This document shows positions 36,260 through 45,490 of a stretch of 64,000 nt of DNA, one piece after another. The number at the start of each line of letters is the position of its first letter. The stretch's first letter is position 1. Both the position numbers and the translations under genes were made by a program. This stretch comes from an uncultured Eubacteriales bacterium (GTDB lineage: Bacteria > Bacillota > Clostridia > Peptostreptococcales > Anaerovoracaceae), in NCBI GenBank assembly GCA_902786855.1, contig CADAEH010000007.1:47617-111616 (forward strand), in the 5' to 3' direction. The notes beneath the pieces are model-generated. The model ran no database searches, had not been told where the DNA came from, and was given only the letters and a program-made list of their open reading frames with translations.

Positions 36260-37751
36260 TGGATTCACCCGGTGTGTTATCTGGTTTTGCAGCTTTTGTT
36301 CTGGAGGAAGGCTTTCTCACTGTATCCATTTCGAACCAGAAATCCGAACCTTTGCCTTCCTCACTGTTTACGCCGTAAGACGCGCTGTGAAGGTTGAGTA
36401 TGCTCTTGGAGATGGCCAGGCCAAGGCCTGTTCCTTCGATATCTCTTTCATGGTTGGCTGATGTCCTGTAATACTTGTCCCAGACATGAGACACTTCATC
36501 GGAAGGTATGCCAATACCATGGTCAATGCAGTGGAAGGTGACTTTTCTGTTTCCGCGTACCAGCTGTATATCTATGAACTTGTTGTCACCGGAATATTTG
36601 ACAGCATTTGATACAAAATTGGTCATGACCTGCATGATCCTGCTCCTGTCACCGACGACATATGCGCTTTTGCATGGGTGGAAATGTATTTCATAGCCCT
36701 GCGAGGAAGCGAGGACCATAAAGCTGTCATATACATCTTCGGCGGCTTCCACGAGATCAAAGGTCTCCCGGTGCATCTCGACATTGTTGGACTGCAGATT
36801 AGAGACGGAAAGCATGTCTGTTACAAGGCGGTTGAGCCGCTCTGTCTCAGATATTATGATCTGCAGATCGGCATTTCGCTTTTCAGGATTGTCTCCCGAT
36901 ATGTCGATGATCTTCTCTGCATATGACCTGATCATGGTCAGAGGTGTCTTGAGATCGTGGGAGACATTGGCAAGGATCTCGCGCTGATAGAAATCGGTCT
37001 TTTCCATCTCGTATGATGCCTTGTTGAGCGCACGCGCAAGCTCTTTTGTCTCAGTGAAAGAGGCACCGTTGAACTTGACATTGAAATTACCGGTAGAGAG
37101 CTCTTTGGCTGATTTCGTAAGGTTTTCAATAGGAAGTGTGATGCGCCTTGAAAGAGCGTAGGCGAGCAGGACGGCAACCGAGAGCAGTATGAAGGTGATA
37201 TAGCTGAGCATGTTCTTTACTATCCTGATCGTGGTCTGGTCGGGATACAGAGGCGCTATTATATAGAGTGTCGACATCCTGATCCCGGTCCTGATGTTGG
37301 CAGCATAGACCAGTCTTGCTGCTGAGTCAGATGAAGCAGAGTGTCTGGTCTCTGTCACGCTTGACGTGGGATCAGCTGCCAGCTTTTCGCTGATACGGGC
37401 TATATCATCTGCATACTCACTGCTGCTCATTCCCATTCTGGTGCCATCGAAAAACACCGATCCGCTTTCGTCATCGATGCGGATATAAATGCCGTTTATC
37501 TCGGCTGTCTCTGCCGCATATCCGGAGAATTTTGCAGGTGAATTGCGGTACTGGGTCTCTATGACCTCTGCTGTCATGATTACTTCCTGAGTACGGGCTC
37601 TCTGATAATATGTGTCCATAAAGAAGGAGGTAAGGACCCAGAGAAATGATATCAGGATCATAGCAAACATGACGAACGAGAATAACGTCGTCGTCTTGAT
37701 GCTGCTGGTGTCTATTTTGCCTGCTAACTTTCTGCGCCTTTCAGATGTCAT
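36243..37751 (-). CDS. sensor histidine kinase of a two-component system
   Basis: The 502-residue sensor kinase has two transmembrane helices (about residues 20-45 and 175-197) around an extracytoplasmic sensing domain. A HAMP linker (RRITLPIENLTKSAKELS) follows, then the phospho-acceptor box NVSHDLKTPLTMIR with His near residue 265. The ATP-binding domain has the usual N, G1 and G2 boxes (NFVSNAVKYSG, DHGIGIP, GTGLGLAIS). The C-terminus (about 475-502) is a Lys/Pro-rich tail. It starts 7 bases after the response regulator gene. The stimulus cannot be read from the sequence. Confidence 0.93.
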   Translation of the reverse strand: MTSERRRKLAGKIDTSSIKTTTLFSFVMFAMILISFLWVLTSFFMDTYYQRARTQEVIMTAEVIETQYRNSPAKFSGYAAETAEINGIYIRIDDESGSVFFDGTRMGMSSSEYADDIARISEKLAADPTSSVTETRHSASSDSAARLVYAANIRTGIRMSTLYIIAPLYPDQTTIRIVKNMLSYITFILLSVAVLLAYALSRRITLPIENLTKSAKELSTGNFNVKFNGASFTETKELARALNKASYEMEKTDFYQREILANVSHDLKTPLTMIRSYAEKIIDISGDNPEKRNADLQIIISETERLNRLVTDMLSVSNLQSNNVEMHRETFDLVEAAEDVYDSFMVLASSQGYEIHFHPCKSAYVVGDRSRIMQVMTNFVSNAVKYSGDNKFIDIQLVRGNRKVTFHCIDHGIGIPSDEVSHVWDKYYRTSANHERDIEGTGLGLAISKSILNLHSASYGVNSEEGKGSDFWFEMDTVRKPSSRTKAAKPDNTPGESNGKEA

Positions 37752-37757
37752 ATCAGA

Positions 37758-38435
37758 CTATCCTTCGTATTCGAACTTATAGCCTACGCCTCTGAGAGTT
37801 ACAATGAATTTCCTGTATGGGCCAAGGCTGTTCCGGAGATTCTTGACGTGAGTATCGATGGTGCGGTCATCCCCGAAGAAATCATAGCCCCAGATGTCGG
37901 ACAGAAGTCTGTCCCTTGAAAGTGCGATGTTCTTATTCTGTATCATATAAAACAGAAGATCGTATTCTTTCGGTGTAAGCTCGATGCGCTTGCCGTCTAC
38001 AGTGATGGTACGCGCAGCAAAATTCACCTCAAGACCTTCGAACTTCTCTACGGTCTGAGACTTTTTCTCAGAAGCGTCACGTCTGTTCAGAACGGCATTG
38101 ACTCTGGCCATAAGTTCTTTAGGGCTGAATGGCTTTACTACATAATCATCAATACCAAGCTCAAATCCAAAGAGCTTGTCATATTCCTCGCCGCGTGCTG
38201 AAAGCATAATGACAGGAATGTTCTTTATTTTCTGTATTTCCTTAACTGCACTGAAGCCGTCGAGCTTCGGCATCATGATATCCATGATAATAAGGTCATA
38301 GTCATTGAGTTTGACCATACCTATGGCGCTCATACCGTCTGCTGCTTCTTCTGCTTCATAGCCGCTGAACTCAGCGTATTCTCTTATGACCTCGCGGATC
38401 TTATCTTCGTCATCAACGATCAGAAGTCTCTTCAT
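37758..38435 (-). CDS. OmpR/PhoB-family response regulator
   Basis: The 225-residue regulator has a receiver domain MKRLLIVDDEDK with the phospho-acceptor Asp52 in IIMDIMMP, and the signature Lys in YVVKPFSP. A winged-helix OmpR DNA-binding domain (about 130-222) includes ELTPKEYDLLFYMIQNK and ends VTLRGVGYKFEYE. I place the start at ATG 38435 because GGAGG lies 8 bases upstream; an in-frame start at 38489 would add 18 unrelated residues. It pairs with the kinase immediately downstream. A TATAAT promoter on the minus strand lies at 38477-38472. Confidence 0.93.
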   Translation of the reverse strand: MKRLLIVDDEDKIREVIREYAEFSGYEAEEAADGMSAIGMVKLNDYDLIIMDIMMPKLDGFSAVKEIQKIKNIPVIMLSARGEEYDKLFGFELGIDDYVVKPFSPKELMARVNAVLNRRDASEKKSQTVEKFEGLEVNFAARTITVDGKRIELTPKEYDLLFYMIQNKNIALSRDRLLSDIWGYDFFGDDRTIDTHVKNLRNSLGPYRKFIVTLRGVGYKFEYEG

Positions 38436-38471
38436 ATCGGACCCTCCGTTTCTATTTCTGTAATTCAAGGA

Positions 38472-38500
38472 ATTATACCACATTGGCACATATTCTTAAA
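38472..38500 (-). promoter_or_regulatory. promoter of the response regulator/kinase/radA operon
   Basis: On the minus strand TTTAAG (38500-38495) and TATAAT (38477-38472) are 17 bases apart, and the -10 has a TGG extension. The start of the response regulator gene lies 37 bases downstream. Confidence 0.6.
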
Positions 38501-38660
38501 ACGCATTTGGATAAAAAGATGTACATAGAAAAGTAAAATCCCGAAACCCTTGCATATGAACGCTTAGGGGAATAATAGCGTAAATAACAGTACAATAAAG
38601 TAAAATATCATATTGACAAGCATATATACAGGGAGTATAATTTACAATTTTGCAAAAATA

Positions 38661-38690
38661 TTGACTTTTTGTGCTCCCGCAAGCTATAAT
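38661..38690 (+). promoter_or_regulatory. sigma-70-type promoter of carD
   Basis: TTGACT (38661-38666) and TATAAT (38685-38690) are separated by 18 bases. The carD start lies 29 bases downstream. Confidence 0.8.
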
Positions 38691-38719
38691 CAAAACTGTA
38701 GTAAAAGGAGAAAGTTCGA

Positions 38720-39193
38720 ATGTTCAACATTGGCGACCACATTGTATATCCTATGTACGGTGCGGGGATCATCACAGATATCGAAGAAAAAGATTTTCTG
38801 GGTGAGCTTCGTACTTATTACAGTGTTTCGCTTCCTTATTCCCGCATGGAGGCTTCAGTCCCCGTGGACAATTGCGAAAAGCTCGGAGTCAGAGCTGTTA
38901 TCGACCAGTCCCGCATTGATGAGGTGATCGAAGTACTCAAGGGTGATACTGAGCCCATGAACCCCAACTGGAACAAACGCTACAGGGAAAACACCGAAAG
39001 GATGCAGACGGGTGACATTCTGGAAGTCGCTGCAGTAGTCAGAAATCTGGTAAGGGCGGACAGAGCCAAACCTCTATCCACCGGGGAGAAGAAGCTCCTC
39101 GGAACAGCCAAGCAGATTCTCGAGAGTGAGCTTGTTTATTCAGGCGGCTACTCGATGGAACAGGCAGACGCTATGGTCGAATCAAGCATCTGA
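38720..39193 (+). CDS. CarD-family transcriptional regulator
   Basis: The 157-residue protein has the CarD/CdnL arrangement: an N-terminal RNA-polymerase-interacting Tudor-like domain (FNIGDHIVYPMYGAGIITDI, about residues 2-21) and a C-terminal helical DNA-binding domain (about 70-155). CarD proteins bind the RNA polymerase beta subunit and help open promoters, particularly at rRNA and ribosomal genes. The length and the LYNPNWNKRY-like PMNPNWNKRYREN motif fit. AAAGGAG precedes the start and a strong promoter lies upstream. The gene stands before the ispF-cysS-ribosomal supercluster, as in other Firmicutes. Confidence 0.9.
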   Translation: MFNIGDHIVYPMYGAGIITDIEEKDFLGELRTYYSVSLPYSRMEASVPVDNCEKLGVRAVIDQSRIDEVIEVLKGDTEPMNPNWNKRYRENTERMQTGDILEVAAVVRNLVRADRAKPLSTGEKKLLGTAKQILESELVYSGGYSMEQADAMVESSI

Positions 39194-39269
39194 TTTTCGG
39201 ACAGCGGCAGATTCGACCTTTTTTATTGCAAAGAACTATAGATATAGGCACTTGAAATCTTTTTTTTCA

Positions 39270-39298
39270 TTGAAAGAATTTATCTAATATCCTATAAT
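39270..39298 (+). promoter_or_regulatory. sigma-70-type promoter of ispF-proS
   Basis: TTGAAA (39270-39275) and TATAAT (39293-39298) are 17 bases apart. The ispF start lies about 70 bases downstream. Confidence 0.8.
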
Positions 39299-39367
39299 GA
39301 ACAAAGTTATTGCCCAAAGCAGTTTTATCTGCACTGATGCGGCATTTAGTACTGAAAGGATTTCTCT

Positions 39368-39865
39368 ATGTCCATAAGAGTAGGAAATGGATACGATGTA
39401 CATAAGCTTGTCCCGGAGAGGGCTCTGATCCTGTGCGGGACTCCAGTCCCCTATGAAAAGGGACTTCTCGGACATTCGGATGCGGATGTTGCCGCGCACG
39501 CTCTGATGGATGCTCTTCTCGGAGCAGCAGCCTTAGGTGACATCGGCAGGCATTTTCCGGACAGTGACGAGAAATACAGAGGGGCAGATTCAATGAAGCT
39601 CCTTGCCGAGGTAAGAGATATGATCGGCAAGGCAGCGATCGATGGGAACGTTATGATAAACAATGTAGACGTTACCATCATAGCCCAGGCCCCCAGGCTC
39701 TCACCATACATAAAACAGATGAAAACTAATACAGCATATACACTCGGGATACCTGAGTCGCGCGTGAACATCAAAGCGACAACAGAAGAGGGACTCGGGT
39801 TTACAGGCAGGGGAGAAGGCATAGCGGCCTTTGCCACCTGTGCAATAGAAGGGAGATTTGAATAA
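39368..39865 (+). CDS. ispF: 2-C-methyl-D-erythritol 2,4-cyclodiphosphate synthase
   Basis: IspF catalyses the fifth step of the non-mevalonate isoprenoid pathway. The 165-residue protein starts [18 protein letters not shown], with the Asp and His metal ligands in GYDVH, and has [18 protein letters not shown] near residue 36. The C-terminal [15 protein letters not shown] matches the family. The length is usual. It overlaps the start of proS by one base (TAATG). No ispD is present in the window, although many Firmicutes keep the two together. Confidence 0.95.
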   Translation: MSIRVGNGYDVHKLVPERALILCGTPVPYEKGLLGHSDADVAAHALMDALLGAAALGDIGRHFPDSDEKYRGADSMKLLAEVRDMIGKAAIDGNVMINNVDVTIIAQAPRLSPYIKQMKTNTAYTLGIPESRVNIKATTEEGLGFTGRGEGIAAFATCAIEGRFE

Positions 39866-41643
39866 TGAGATTATCTAAGAACCACCTCAAGACACTCAGA
39901 GAAGCACCATCCGATGCCGTACTCGAGAGCCACAAGCTGCTCGTCAGAGCTAACATGATCAAGCAGGAAGCTGCCGGCATCTACATGTATCCAAAACTGG
40001 GCTGGAGGACAGTCCGCAAGGTCGAGCAGATCGTCAGGGAAGAGATGGATTATGTCGACTGCCAGGAGATATACATGCCTCACGTCAATCCTGCTGAGCT
40101 CTGGCAGGAAACAGGCAGATGGTATGCATACGGACCTGAACTCTGGAGAATAAAAGACCGTAACGGCAATGACTTCATCCTCAACCCGACATGTGAGGAG
40201 ATCTTCACTGACTTCGTTCGTAAGGAGTGGTCATCATACAAGGAACTGCCTTTCTCGCTGTATCATATCCAGTTCAAGTACAGAGACGAATCGCGTCCTA
40301 GATATGGTCTTCTGAGGACGAGAGAGTTCATCATGAAGGACGCTTATACATTCGACGCAACTGAGGAAGATCTTCATACTGCATATATGAGACAGTATCA
40401 TGCATATGAGAAGATCTTTACGAGAATGGATCTTGATTACAGGATCGTAGAGGCTGACAATGGTCCTATAGGCGGCAGCAAGTCTCATGAATTCTCAGCA
40501 CTCAGTGACTGGGGTGAGTCTGACATCCTCTACTGTGACAACTGCGGAATGGCAGCTACAGTAGAGAGAGCAGAGTTCAAAGATGAGGAGCCACCTGTAG
40601 AAGAAATGCAGCCTACAGAAGTAGTATACACACCGGGCACTAAGACTATCGAGGATGTGTGCAATTACCTCAACCTGCCTCAGGAAAAGTCCATCAAGGC
40701 TCTGATGTTCACTACATATGACACAGATCTTCAGCCTAAGGACAATGTCGTTGCATTCATCAGAGGTGACAGACAGCTCAACATGATCAAGCTTGTAAAT
40801 GCTCTCAACGTTCCTGAGCACTATATCGAGTTTGCTGATGAGGATGTAACAGGACCTATCACCGGCAGCGTGGCTGGATTCACAGGCCCTATCGGACTCA
40901 GAAACTGCATAGTAGTTGTTGACTCTGAACTGGTCGGTACTGTCAACATGTGCGCAGGTGCCAACAAAGAAGATCACCATATGACCGGCGTATGTTATGG
41001 CAGAGACTATACAGGCGATATCGTCACAGATATCAAGACACTTCAGGAAGGCGATCCATGTCCGCACTGCGGCAAACCGGTCAAGTTCAGAAGAGGTATC
41101 GAAGTAGGTCAGATCTTCAAGCTTGGACTGAAGTACTCTGAAAGCATGAACGCTACGTTCAAGGATGAGAAGGGTGAGGATCATCCGTATTGGATGGGAT
41201 GCTATGGTATAGGCATAACAAGATCCATGCAGGCCATAGTTGAGCAGCATCATGATGAAAAGGGAATCATCTGGCCGATGGCTACAGCTCCTTACCATGT
41301 CATCATTACTGTCATCAAGTCCAAGGACGAGACACAGCTGGCGGTTGCCTATGATATCGAGAAGCGGCTTGAGCAGATGGGTGTCGAGGTCATGGTCGAT
41401 GACCGCGATGAGAGACCTGGCGTCAAGTTCAATGATGCAGACCTCATCGGTATTCCTATCAGGATCACTGTCGGAAAACTTGCAGGTGAAGGCAAGGTCG
41501 AGTACAAGCTCCGCCGTGAGGATGCACATGAGATCCTGACAGTCGATGATGCTATTGCTAAGGCTAAGGCACTCGTAGACCTTGAACGCGATGGAAGATG
41601 CTTCTTCTCAAGACTTTCTGAGGAGACCCTGAACGCTCACTAG
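39865..41643 (+). CDS. proS: prolyl-tRNA synthetase (bacterial type with INS editing domain)
   Basis: The 592-residue class II enzyme has motif 2 around KYRDESRPRYGLLRTREFIM (about residues 132-151), with the family-specific HIQFKYRDE context. An inserted editing domain (about residues 220-410) deacylates mischarged Ala-tRNA-Pro and contains KALMFTTYDTD and IGLRNCIVVVDSEL. Motif 3 includes GCYGIGITRSMQAIVEQHHD near residue 445, and an anticodon-binding domain ends the protein. The start ATG overlaps the ispF stop. Confidence 0.95.
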   Translation: MRLSKNHLKTLREAPSDAVLESHKLLVRANMIKQEAAGIYMYPKLGWRTVRKVEQIVREEMDYVDCQEIYMPHVNPAELWQETGRWYAYGPELWRIKDRNGNDFILNPTCEEIFTDFVRKEWSSYKELPFSLYHIQFKYRDESRPRYGLLRTREFIMKDAYTFDATEEDLHTAYMRQYHAYEKIFTRMDLDYRIVEADNGPIGGSKSHEFSALSDWGESDILYCDNCGMAATVERAEFKDEEPPVEEMQPTEVVYTPGTKTIEDVCNYLNLPQEKSIKALMFTTYDTDLQPKDNVVAFIRGDRQLNMIKLVNALNVPEHYIEFADEDVTGPITGSVAGFTGPIGLRNCIVVVDSELVGTVNMCAGANKEDHHMTGVCYGRDYTGDIVTDIKTLQEGDPCPHCGKPVKFRRGIEVGQIFKLGLKYSESMNATFKDEKGEDHPYWMGCYGIGITRSMQAIVEQHHDEKGIIWPMATAPYHVIITVIKSKDETQLAVAYDIEKRLEQMGVEVMVDDRDERPGVKFNDADLIGIPIRITVGKLAGEGKVEYKLRREDAHEILTVDDAIAKAKALVDLERDGRCFFSRLSEETLNAH

Positions 41644-41708
41644 TTCCGGGCGTATTGCTTCTTGCATCGCGCAGGGTACTCAGAATTGATCTGAATAAGG
41701 TTACATTT

Positions 41709-41735
41709 AATGGGCATCAGAAAATGATGCCCATT
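41709..41735 (+). terminator. hairpin after proS
   Basis: AATGGGCATCA (41709-41719) and TGATGCCCATT (41725-41735) form a perfect 11-base stem with a 5-base loop. The following bases (AATTATG) are not a T-run, so termination is uncertain. Confidence 0.45.
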
Positions 41736-41814
41736 AATTATGTGTACATCAGATCGGGATTCGTTGTATACTAATATAATTAAACATCAACTATGATTTC
41801 AGGAGGATAAAATC

Positions 41815-43215
41815 ATGCAAGTCTACAATACACTGACCAACCGCAAGGAAGAATTCATACCATTGGAAGAAGGAAAGGTCAAGATGTATGTCTGTGGACC
41901 TACAGTGTATAACTTTTTCCATATCGGCAACGCGCGTCCGTTTGTCGTTTTCGATACACTGAGGAGATATTTCAAATACAGAGGATATGAAGTCAAGTTC
42001 GTACAGAACTTCACGGATGTCGATGACAAGATCATCAACAGAGCAAAAGAAGAAGGCATCACTGCCCCTGAGGTATCCGAGAAGTATATCAAAGAGTACT
42101 ACGAAGATGCCGGTGCTCTCAATGTTATAAAGGCTGATGTACATCCTAAGGTATCTGAGCATATTCCGGAGATCATCGAGTTCGTTCAGACTCTGATCGA
42201 CAAGGGCTATGCTTACGAGGCAGACGGAGATGTCTATTACTCGACCCGTAACTTCCCTGAATACGGCAAGCTGTCAGGACAGAACATCGATGACCTTGAG
42301 AGCGGTGCACGTATAGCCATAGGCGAAGTGAAAAAGGATCCGCTGGACTTCGCTCTGTGGAAAGCACGCAAGGAAGAGTCCGAGATAGCATGGGAATCCC
42401 CATGGGGCATGGGCAGACCGGGATGGCATATCGAGTGCTCGACCATGGCGAAGAAGCACCTCGGAGAGACCATCGATATCCACGGAGGCGGTCAGGACCT
42501 GACTTTCCCTCATCATGAGAACGAGATCGCTCAGTCGGAGGCATGCAATGGAGTACCTTTTGCCCGCTACTGGATGCACAACGGATATATCACAGTTGAC
42601 AAGGTCAAGATGTCCAAGTCCCTCGGCAACTTCTTTACAGTCAGAGACATCCGCAAGGTGTACAGCGGTGACTTTATCAGGTTCTTCCTGCTGTCCGGAC
42701 ATTACCGCAGCCCTATCGATTTCAGCGATGAGCTTATGCATGCATCAAAGCAGGGCTATGACAGGATAGCGACTGCAATAGAGACTCTCGAGTTCCTCAC
42801 GAAAAACGGCACAGATGAGCCGATGCAGGGCGAAGCTGAAAAGATCGCTTCTCTCGATAAGTTCAGAGACAGATTCATTGAAGTAATGGATGATGACCTC
42901 AATACTGCAGATGCTATTTCGGTCATTTTCGAAATGGTGTCAGAGATCAATGTAGCTGTAAAGGGTGGCGCGTCGAAGTCCTACGCAGCAGAGGCCCTCA
43001 AGAGGATAGATGAGCTTACAGAAGTACTCGGCATCTTCAGAGACGCAGGCGAAGAAGAGGGACTCGGCGACGATATCCAGGCGCTTATCGAAGAGAGACA
43101 GGCTGCACGTAAGGAGAAGAACTGGGCAAAGGCTGATGCCATAAGAGACCAGCTTGCAGCTATGGGCATCACGCTCAAGGATACACCGCAGGGCGTACAG
43201 ATCATCAGAAACTGA
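41815..43215 (+). CDS. cysS: cysteinyl-tRNA synthetase
   Basis: The 466-residue class I enzyme charges tRNA-Cys. Zinc and cysteine-binding features include MYVCGPTVYNFFHIGNARP (about residues 24-42), with HIGN as the first signature. The second signature KMSKSLGNF lies near residue 265, and a GGGQDLTFPHHENEIAQSE region near 225 contributes zinc ligands. AGGAGG precedes ATG 41815. Its usual Firmicute neighbour mrnC lies further on, separated here by thyA. Confidence 0.97.
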   Translation: MQVYNTLTNRKEEFIPLEEGKVKMYVCGPTVYNFFHIGNARPFVVFDTLRRYFKYRGYEVKFVQNFTDVDDKIINRAKEEGITAPEVSEKYIKEYYEDAGALNVIKADVHPKVSEHIPEIIEFVQTLIDKGYAYEADGDVYYSTRNFPEYGKLSGQNIDDLESGARIAIGEVKKDPLDFALWKARKEESEIAWESPWGMGRPGWHIECSTMAKKHLGETIDIHGGGQDLTFPHHENEIAQSEACNGVPFARYWMHNGYITVDKVKMSKSLGNFFTVRDIRKVYSGDFIRFFLLSGHYRSPIDFSDELMHASKQGYDRIATAIETLEFLTKNGTDEPMQGEAEKIASLDKFRDRFIEVMDDDLNTADAISVIFEMVSEINVAVKGGASKSYAAEALKRIDELTEVLGIFRDAGEEEGLGDDIQALIEERQAARKEKNWAKADAIRDQLAAMGITLKDTPQGVQIIRN

Positions 43216-43239
43216 TTTAATAAGAAACAGAGGATAATA

Positions 43240-44070
43240 ATGAGCAAAGCAGACCAGCTGTTCGTGAATATGTGTCAGGACATTCTGGACAACGGCTTCA
43301 GCACAGAAGGAATGCCGGTAAGACCTCATTGGGAAGACGGGACTCCTGCTCATACCATCAAGAATTTTGGTGTGGTGAACAGGTATGATCTGTCAGAAGA
43401 GTTCCCGGCGCTTACCCTCAGGCCGACAGCTATCAAGCTCGCGACTGATGAGATGTTGTGGATCTGGCAGAAGAAATCCAACAGACTTTCGGATCTGAAG
43501 AGCCACGTCTGGGATGAATGGGCTGACGAAAATGGTACTATAGGCAAGGCTTACGGTTATCAGATGGCCAGGAAGTATAAGTTCAAGCAGGGCGAGATGG
43601 ACCAGGTGGACAATGTGCTGTGGTGCCTCAAGAACGACAGATACAGCCGCCGCATCCTGACCAATCTGTATAATTTCGAGGACCTGAGTGAGATGAGACT
43701 TGAGCCGTGCGCTTATTCTATGACATTCAATGTCAAGGGCGATACGCTCAACGGCATACTCAATCAGAGGTCACAGGATATTCTTGCTGCTAACAACTGG
43801 AATGTGGTCCAGTATGCCATGCTCCTGATGATGATGGCACAGGTATCCGGCCTCAAGGCAGGAGAACTGGTCCACGTGATATCTGACGCACACATATATG
43901 ACAGACATGTCGATATTATCCGTGAGCTGATATCCAGGCCGCAGTATCCGGCGCCTAAGGTCACCCTCAATCCTGACATAAAGGATTTCTATAAATTCAC
44001 GACGGATGATATAAAAGTTGAGAACTATAAGCACGGTGAACAGATAAGAAATATCCCTGTAGCTATATAG
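43240..44070 (+). CDS. thyA: thymidylate synthase
   Basis: The 276-residue ThyA-type enzyme makes dTMP from dUMP with methylenetetrahydrofolate. The catalytic Cys157 lies in EPCAYS, followed by RSQDILAANNWNVVQYAM, which contacts the nucleotide. The N-terminus is SKADQLFVNMCQDIL. The folate-dependent enzyme needs dihydrofolate reductase; folA lies 1.4 kb downstream in the same direction. Start ATG 43240 has a GAGGATAA ribosome binding site. A terminator lies immediately downstream at 44078-44099. Confidence 0.96.
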   Translation: MSKADQLFVNMCQDILDNGFSTEGMPVRPHWEDGTPAHTIKNFGVVNRYDLSEEFPALTLRPTAIKLATDEMLWIWQKKSNRLSDLKSHVWDEWADENGTIGKAYGYQMARKYKFKQGEMDQVDNVLWCLKNDRYSRRILTNLYNFEDLSEMRLEPCAYSMTFNVKGDTLNGILNQRSQDILAANNWNVVQYAMLLMMMAQVSGLKAGELVHVISDAHIYDRHVDIIRELISRPQYPAPKVTLNPDIKDFYKFTTDDIKVENYKHGEQIRNIPVAI

Positions 44071-44077
44071 AATAAAT

Positions 44078-44100
44078 AAGCGCCTCGAGGGGCGCTTTTA
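44078..44100 (+). terminator. terminator after thyA
   Basis: AAGCGCC (44078-44084) pairs with GGCGCTT (44091-44097), followed by TTTA. The stem is short but GC-rich. Confidence 0.6.
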
Positions 44101-44125
44101 GATAAGAATGCAAAAGGATCATCAT

Positions 44126-44560
44126 ATGACCAAGCAAGAAGCCTTAAGATTCAATACTTCAACACTCGCGTATCTCGGAGACGCGGTTTTTGAAGTCATT
44201 ATCCGTGAAAAGATCGTGCGGGAGAAATCCGGAGATACTGACAGAGCACATCATACAGCAGTACGATACGTCTCTGCTGCCGGTCAGGCAGCCGCAGCAA
44301 AATCCATGATCGCATCAGGATTCCTGACAGATGAAGAGGCAGCTCTGTTCAAGAGGGCACGTAATCATCGTTCCATGTCCAGACCGGCGAACGCGGATCC
44401 TAAGATCTACAAGATCGCAACAGGGTTCGAGGCTCTTCTCGGTTATCTGTATCTGACAGATGAACGCGAACGTCTGCGTGAGATCGCAGCTGAGGCTGTC
44501 AGGATCGTTGATGTCCAGAGCAAAAGGGCAGCTGTGCAAACTAATACCGGGCGTAAATGA
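44126..44560 (+). CDS. mrnC: Mini-ribonuclease III
   Basis: The 144-residue RNase III-fold protein without a dsRNA-binding domain matures 23S rRNA in Firmicutes. It has TSTLAYLGDAVFEVIIRE (about residues 12-29) with the catalytic acidic pair in YLGDAVFE, and a second conserved region KRARNHRSMSRP near residue 78. I prefer ATG 44126 over 44108 because AAAAGGA sits 7 bases before 44126. The family is normally next to cysS and rlmB; here thyA, pgeF, folA and a DUF4085 gene are interspersed. Confidence 0.9.
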   Translation: MTKQEALRFNTSTLAYLGDAVFEVIIREKIVREKSGDTDRAHHTAVRYVSAAGQAAAAKSMIASGFLTDEEAALFKRARNHRSMSRPANADPKIYKIATGFEALLGYLYLTDERERLREIAAEAVRIVDVQSKRAAVQTNTGRK

Positions 44561-44578
44561 ACCGGTTTAAATAACGCC

Positions 44579-45478
44579 ATGTTTACAATAAAGTATTCAG
44601 ACGAAAACAGAATATTCAATATCCATACAGAGGGCATCCCGTACATATCATTTGATATGCTCGATGAACTCGGAGTGCCTAATCTTTTCACTACAAGGTA
44701 CATTTCGTATGATGCTGATACCGGCATCGGTGAAAAAGGGCTCAGACTTGCTGTCATGAAAACCGAGACGGTTGAAGAGGCCTCGCCTGTATGCAGAAGA
44801 AACCGCGATGTACTCGCTCATCAGCTGGGGTCTTCTCTGTCGATGGAGTGCATCACTGATCAGAAACATACGAACTACGTCCACGTCGCATCAAAGGATG
44901 ACCTGGGGATACCTACTGTTGGCAATTTTGCGCTTCACAGGCACTATGTTGACGGCGTAGTCACTGATATGCCGGGAGTCGTTCTGACTGTGTTCGGGGG
45001 AGACTGTCCGCCGGTATATATTGTCGACCCGGTAAGGAAAGCAATAGGCCTGGTGCATGCAGGCTGGCGTGGCACACTGGGGAGGATACCGGAGGTCGCA
45101 ATAGCCAATATGGTTGTGAGATTCGGAAGTGATCCCGGTGACATGTATGCGGCTATCGGCCCGGGAATATGCAGGGACTGCTATGAGATGGGCGATGAGG
45201 TTTATGATGCTTTTGCAGAGCAGTGGAGCAAAACCGAAGCGGACATGATCCTGTCAAGATACCCGGCATTCAACGCTGACGGTACTGAGATACCAGCCGG
45301 CAAGTATCATCTGGATCTCAGAGAAGCCAACAAGATGACTCTGCTCAGGGCAGGCATACCGGAAGATCATATAGCCATATCCAATATATGCACTAAGTGC
45401 AACGCGGATATCTTTTATTCATACAGATCGCATCGCATGGAGAACGAGCAGGCAGCAATGCTCGTCAACAGATGGTAA
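44579..45478 (+). CDS. pgeF: YfiH/PgeF-family (laccase-domain) protein, purine nucleoside phosphorylase-like
   Basis: The 299-residue protein has the multicopper-like domain of the YfiH/LACC1 family: GGDCPPVYIVD near residue 140 and GLVHAGWRGTLGRIPE near residue 158 supply the Cys and His metal ligands, and AIGPGICRDCYEMG follows near residue 192. Family members have been assigned purine nucleoside phosphorylase and adenosine deaminase activity and, in E. coli (PgeF), a peptidoglycan-editing role. The exact role in this host is unknown. The last residues (about 275-299) include a conserved CNADIFYSYRSHRM, typical of the family. Confidence 0.88.
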   Translation: MFTIKYSDENRIFNIHTEGIPYISFDMLDELGVPNLFTTRYISYDADTGIGEKGLRLAVMKTETVEEASPVCRRNRDVLAHQLGSSLSMECITDQKHTNYVHVASKDDLGIPTVGNFALHRHYVDGVVTDMPGVVLTVFGGDCPPVYIVDPVRKAIGLVHAGWRGTLGRIPEVAIANMVVRFGSDPGDMYAAIGPGICRDCYEMGDEVYDAFAEQWSKTEADMILSRYPAFNADGTEIPAGKYHLDLREANKMTLLRAGIPEDHIAISNICTKCNADIFYSYRSHRMENEQAAMLVNRW

Positions 45479-45490
45479 CGGAGAGATACT

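Noticed and set aside
40495-41529. A 344-residue minus-strand open frame opposite proS
   Set aside because: It has the same character as other antisense frames of highly expressed genes; no independent evidence.
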